64,000 bases of DNA from Runella slithyformis DSM 19594 (GTDB lineage Bacteria; Bacteroidota; Bacteroidia; Cytophagales; Spirosomataceae). This document shows, piece after piece, positions 61,607 to 64,000 of the stretch (the stretch's first letter is position 1; each line of letters opens with the position of its first letter). A program made the translations under genes and the position numbers. The stretch spans positions 433,501-497,500 of the forward strand of contig NC_015703.1 of the NCBI RefSeq assembly GCF_000218895.1, given 5' to 3'. The notes under the pieces were generated by a model. It did not search any database and was not told where the DNA came from. It saw nothing but the letters and a program-made list of their open reading frames with translations.

Positions 61607-62698
61607 ATGACAACTCTTTATCGCAATTACCGATTTGAAGACTTTGCCCGCGATGAGCGCTTTCGCGAGTGGGTGCTTGACAACGATCCGGAAAGTACCC
61701 GTTTTTGGAATGAGTGGATGCTCCAAAACCCCGATTGCGCCGAACATGTCCGGCTGGCCAAAGCCTTTTTATTGGCCCTCGAAGACCGCGACCCTTCCCT
61801 CGAATCAGACGAACTGGATTTTATTACCCAACGGATTGTTGCGGCACCGGTAGCCGAATCAATCTTTTTTTGGAAAAATAATGCTTTCCGACTGGCAGCG
61901 TCCATTCTGTTGGTCATCGGCGTCGGCTTCGGCATGTATACGTATTTCAACGGCGTTGTTTCCCCGCTTACTCAGATTGACGAATCGTTTACTCTTCCAC
62001 TCACCGATCATTATCTCGAAAGCACCAACCAAACCGCCCTCCCGCAGCAGATCGCTCTGGAAGACGGCAGTACCGTGACGCTCTACCCCAAAAGCAGCAT
62101 TCGGTATCCTAACCCCTTCAGTCCTTCCCGGAGAGAGGTTTATCTCAACGGCAAAGCGTTTTTTGACATTACCAAAAATCCCCGAAAACCTTTCTGGGTG
62201 TATACCTACCATATTTCAACGCAGGTGTTGGGCACTAGTTTTATGGTCAATTCCTTTGCCGATGCCAAAGAGGCAAACGTAGAAGTAAAAACGGGCAAGG
62301 TCTCCGTGTATACGCGCAAAGACCTGGAAAAAGCCAAAGGAACGCAACAAAACGCAAGGGCGGGCGTAGTACTCACGCCGAATCAGCAGGTGGCTTTTTC
62401 AAAAACAGAGGAGCGCCTCTTAAAATCAATCGTAGAAGCGCCCTCGGTAGTGATTGAAGCTCCAAAGCAGGAATTTATTTTTGAAGAAGCCCCGGTTTCT
62501 CAGGTATTCCGTTTTTTAGAGAAAATTTACGGCCTCACGGTCATTTATGACGCCAAGACCATGGAAGCCTGCTACCTCACGGCCAATCTCTCCGACGAAT
62601 CCCTGTTTGATAAACTTGATTTGATCTGTAAGATCACTCACTCGGGCTACGAAATGGTTGATGGACAAATCATTATCCACAGTCGGGGCTGTAAATAG
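61607..62698 (+). CDS. FecR family anti-sigma regulator
   Basis: 363 residues. The N-terminal cytoplasmic region (about 1-85, including WVLDNDPESTRFWNEWMLQN) binds the sigma factor in characterised systems; a single membrane helix is AASILLVIGVGFGMYTYF. The periplasmic FecR domain has LEDGSTVTLYPKSSIRYPN and REVYLNGKAFFDITKNPRKP, with GTSFMVNSFADAKEANVEV following, and the C-terminal DUF4974 includes VSQVFRFLEKIYGLTVIYDA and ISTDSGYE-type pattern (ITHSGYEMVDGQIIIHSRG). It relays an outer-membrane receptor signal to the upstream sigma factor. It is the second gene of the sigma/FecR/receptor unit. Confidence 0.95.
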   Translation: MTTLYRNYRFEDFARDERFREWVLDNDPESTRFWNEWMLQNPDCAEHVRLAKAFLLALEDRDPSLESDELDFITQRIVAAPVAESIFFWKNNAFRLAASILLVIGVGFGMYTYFNGVVSPLTQIDESFTLPLTDHYLESTNQTALPQQIALEDGSTVTLYPKSSIRYPNPFSPSRREVYLNGKAFFDITKNPRKPFWVYTYHISTQVLGTSFMVNSFADAKEANVEVKTGKVSVYTRKDLEKAKGTQQNARAGVVLTPNQQVAFSKTEERLLKSIVEAPSVVIEAPKQEFIFEEAPVSQVFRFLEKIYGLTVIYDAKTMEACYLTANLSDESLFDKLDLICKITHSGYEMVDGQIIIHSRGCK

Positions 62699-62777
62699 AA
62701 CTTTTTCAAAAAAAAATTTCAAAAAACAAGTATCTCAGCTTACTCTCTGCCATCCATGAGAAAACCACTATTTTGTC

Positions 62778-64000
62778 ATGGATCTATTCTACAGGAAACC
62801 TCATTTTTTCGGAACACTCATGAAAATCTCCTTCACACAGCTATTGATCGCAATACTGTGCATGGGTGTGTCGTATGCGCACGACGCCGCCGGTCAGGAA
62901 ATGCTTGACCAAAAAGTCACCCTTAAACTTTCCAATGAAGACCTGAAAAGCACTTTGGGCGCGATTGAACGTACGACCAACGTACGCTTTATCTACAATC
63001 CCAAGGAAATCAGGGCCAATCAAAAAATCAATCTTAATGCCAAAAACGAAAAGCTCAAAGAAGTGCTGGAGCAGGTACTGACCCCGCTCAACATCAGTTT
63101 TGAGGCCAAAGGCAAACAGATCGCCCTCTTTAAAAAAGCAGTGGGCTTGATCGAAACACCGCCGAATACACCAACCATCCTCCCTCATCAGTCCATTGAC
63201 CAAAATGTAACCGGAAAAGTGACCGATGAAAAAGGCGAAGCACTCGTCGGAGTAACGGTTCAGGTAAAAGGCACCACGCGCGGCGCTACTACCGACGGAC
63301 AGGGCGCTTTTCGTATTTCGGTCATTGATGCAAAATCCGTACTGGTTTTTTCGTACATCGGCTACACCAAACAGGAAATCACGGTAGGAAATCAAACCAA
63401 TTTCAACATCAGTCTGGCCATTGACGATAAAAGCCTCGAAGAAGTGATCGTGGTAGGATACGGGACACAAAAGAAAGTAAATTTGACGGGAGCCGTTTCG
63501 ACCATTGATGCAAAAATGATCCAAAACCGCCCCAGCAGCAACCTGGCCAACGCCCTTCAGGGAACAACCCCGGGCTTAATTGTAACCCGCGTCACGGGCC
63601 AACCCGGCAACGAAAGCCTCAACCTGCAAATCAGAGGAGCCACCACTGCCAACGGTGACGTACCGCCCCTTGTGATCCTGGACGGAGTAACCGTACCCAG
63701 TACAACACTGCTTAACATGAACCCCAACGACGTGGAAAGCATGAGCGTGTTGAAAGATGCCGCTGCCGCCGCTATTTACGGCGCACAGGCTGCGGGGGGA
63801 GTTATTTTGGTAACAACCAAAAAAGGAAAAGCGGGCAAAGTATCCTTTGACTACCTGGGACAATTCGGCTCTGATTGGGCCATCAATGTTCCGGAGCGCC
63901 TGAGTTTGCTGGATGAAGCCAATTTAGTGAATTTAGGTCAGCTCAACGCCGGTGCCGGTCCGGAATACAATGCCTTTGACCTGGAACAAATTCGTAACAA
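62778..64000 (+). CDS. SusC/RagA TonB-linked receptor, 3' end outside window
   Basis: The frame runs off the right edge after about 407 residues of a protein that is normally about 1000-1100. The start is placed at 62778 because many SusC proteins begin with a short basic extension before the signal peptide; the ATG at 62820 is an alternative. Order: signal peptide (SFTQLLIAILCMGVSYAHDA), STN domain (VTLKLSNEDLKSTLGAIERT), carboxypeptidase-regulatory-like domain (VTGKVTDEKGEALVGVTVQV; DGQGAFRISVI), then the plug (LEEVIVVGYGTQKKVNLTG; NALQGTTPGLIVTR; MSVLKDAAAAAIYGAQAAGG). The STN domain fits signalling to the FecR/sigma pair. Confidence 0.95.
   Translation, partial: MDLFYRKPHFFGTLMKISFTQLLIAILCMGVSYAHDAAGQEMLDQKVTLKLSNEDLKSTLGAIERTTNVRFIYNPKEIRANQKINLNAKNEKLKEVLEQVLTPLNISFEAKGKQIALFKKAVGLIETPPNTPTILPHQSIDQNVTGKVTDEKGEALVGVTVQVKGTTRGATTDGQGAFRISVIDAKSVLVFSYIGYTKQEITVGNQTNFNISLAIDDKSLEEVIVVGYGTQKKVNLTGAVSTIDAKMIQNRPSSNLANALQGTTPGLIVTRVTGQPGNESLNLQIRGATTANGDVPPLVILDGVTVPSTTLLNMNPNDVESMSVLKDAAAAAIYGAQAAGGVILVTTKKGKAGKVSFDYLGQFGSDWAINVPERLSLLDEANLVNLGQLNAGAGPEYNAFDLEQIRN

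Noticed and set aside
1-64000. CRISPR arrays, tRNA and rRNA genes, prophage
   Set aside because: No regularly spaced repeats, no tRNA-like T-arm or anticodon layout, and no phage structural or integrase genes were seen.

Overview
The window is about 64 kb of chromosome from a member of the phylum Bacteroidota, most likely a Cytophagales bacterium of the Spirosomaceae type (Runella/Dyadobacter-like). This rests on gene families, not on a database search: DUF4494, DUF6728, a small Hc1-type histone, a SusC/RagA receptor with an STN domain behind an ECF sigma/FecR pair, the large form of IspG, fused aspartokinase-homoserine dehydrogenase, DUF1080, DUF1593, and GMC oxidoreductases. Several upstream regions also carry Bacteroidota-type promoters (TTG, 19-20 bases, TAnnTTTG). 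No tRNA, rRNA or CRISPR array was seen.

Layout. 1-9.2 kb: a tricorn-type protease (5' end outside the window), DUF4494, a MORN/TonB-C protein, deoxyribose-phosphate aldolase, a TPR protein, an MpaB/Lcp-like putative haem oxygenase and a glucuronokinase-like GHMP kinase. 9.2-12.1 kb: a BlaI repressor and a very large M56 sensor protease, with a promoter that contains a dyad operator. 12.2-24.4 kb: mostly housekeeping (RidA, SCP2, histone H1-like, DinB, MmcQ/YjbR, ispG, isochorismate synthase, sterol desaturase, metK, dus) plus DUF4833 and DUF2891 proteins. 24.4-28.4 kb: two secreted proteins of unknown function in sequence that is partly gene-poor and contains repeats. 28.4-31.3 kb: a polytopic membrane protein and an AGE-family epimerase.

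31.4-35.8 kb: a long PVC-type haem-protein gene is cut in two by a 1.27-kb IS110-family element. The transposase is frameshifted. Upstream of it is a structured segment that looks like a bridge RNA. Its target loop contains 8 bases identical to the left flank of this insertion and 6 bases complementary to the right flank. Its donor loop repeats 10 bases of the element's own right end. Excising the element at the CT core restores the host reading frame exactly. This is the most striking observation in the window.

35.9-39.5 kb: secreted hydrolases (alpha/beta hydrolase, M20 peptidase, DUF1028). 39.6-45.1 kb: a three-gene block of secreted peptidase-fold proteins (caspase with a long TPR array, a caspase-like protein that has lost the catalytic His, and a papain-like protease) behind a good promoter and ending in a hairpin terminator. 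45.1-50.0 kb: a tiny membrane protein, a TPR histidine kinase and thrA.

50.4-64 kb: sugar metabolism. Two paralogous GMC oxidoreductases, one next to a gluconate-2-dehydrogenase subunit 3-like protein, flank an epimerase, a DUF1080 (3-keto-disaccharide hydrolase type) protein and a DUF1593 protein. This suggests oxidation of glycosides to 3-keto sugars followed by cleavage. Then come a LacI regulator, a perfect 20-bp LacI-type operator, a GH88 unsaturated-uronide hydrolase, and a sigma/FecR/SusC uptake system that runs off the right edge. Several dispersed intergenic repeats and hairpin families lie between genes.
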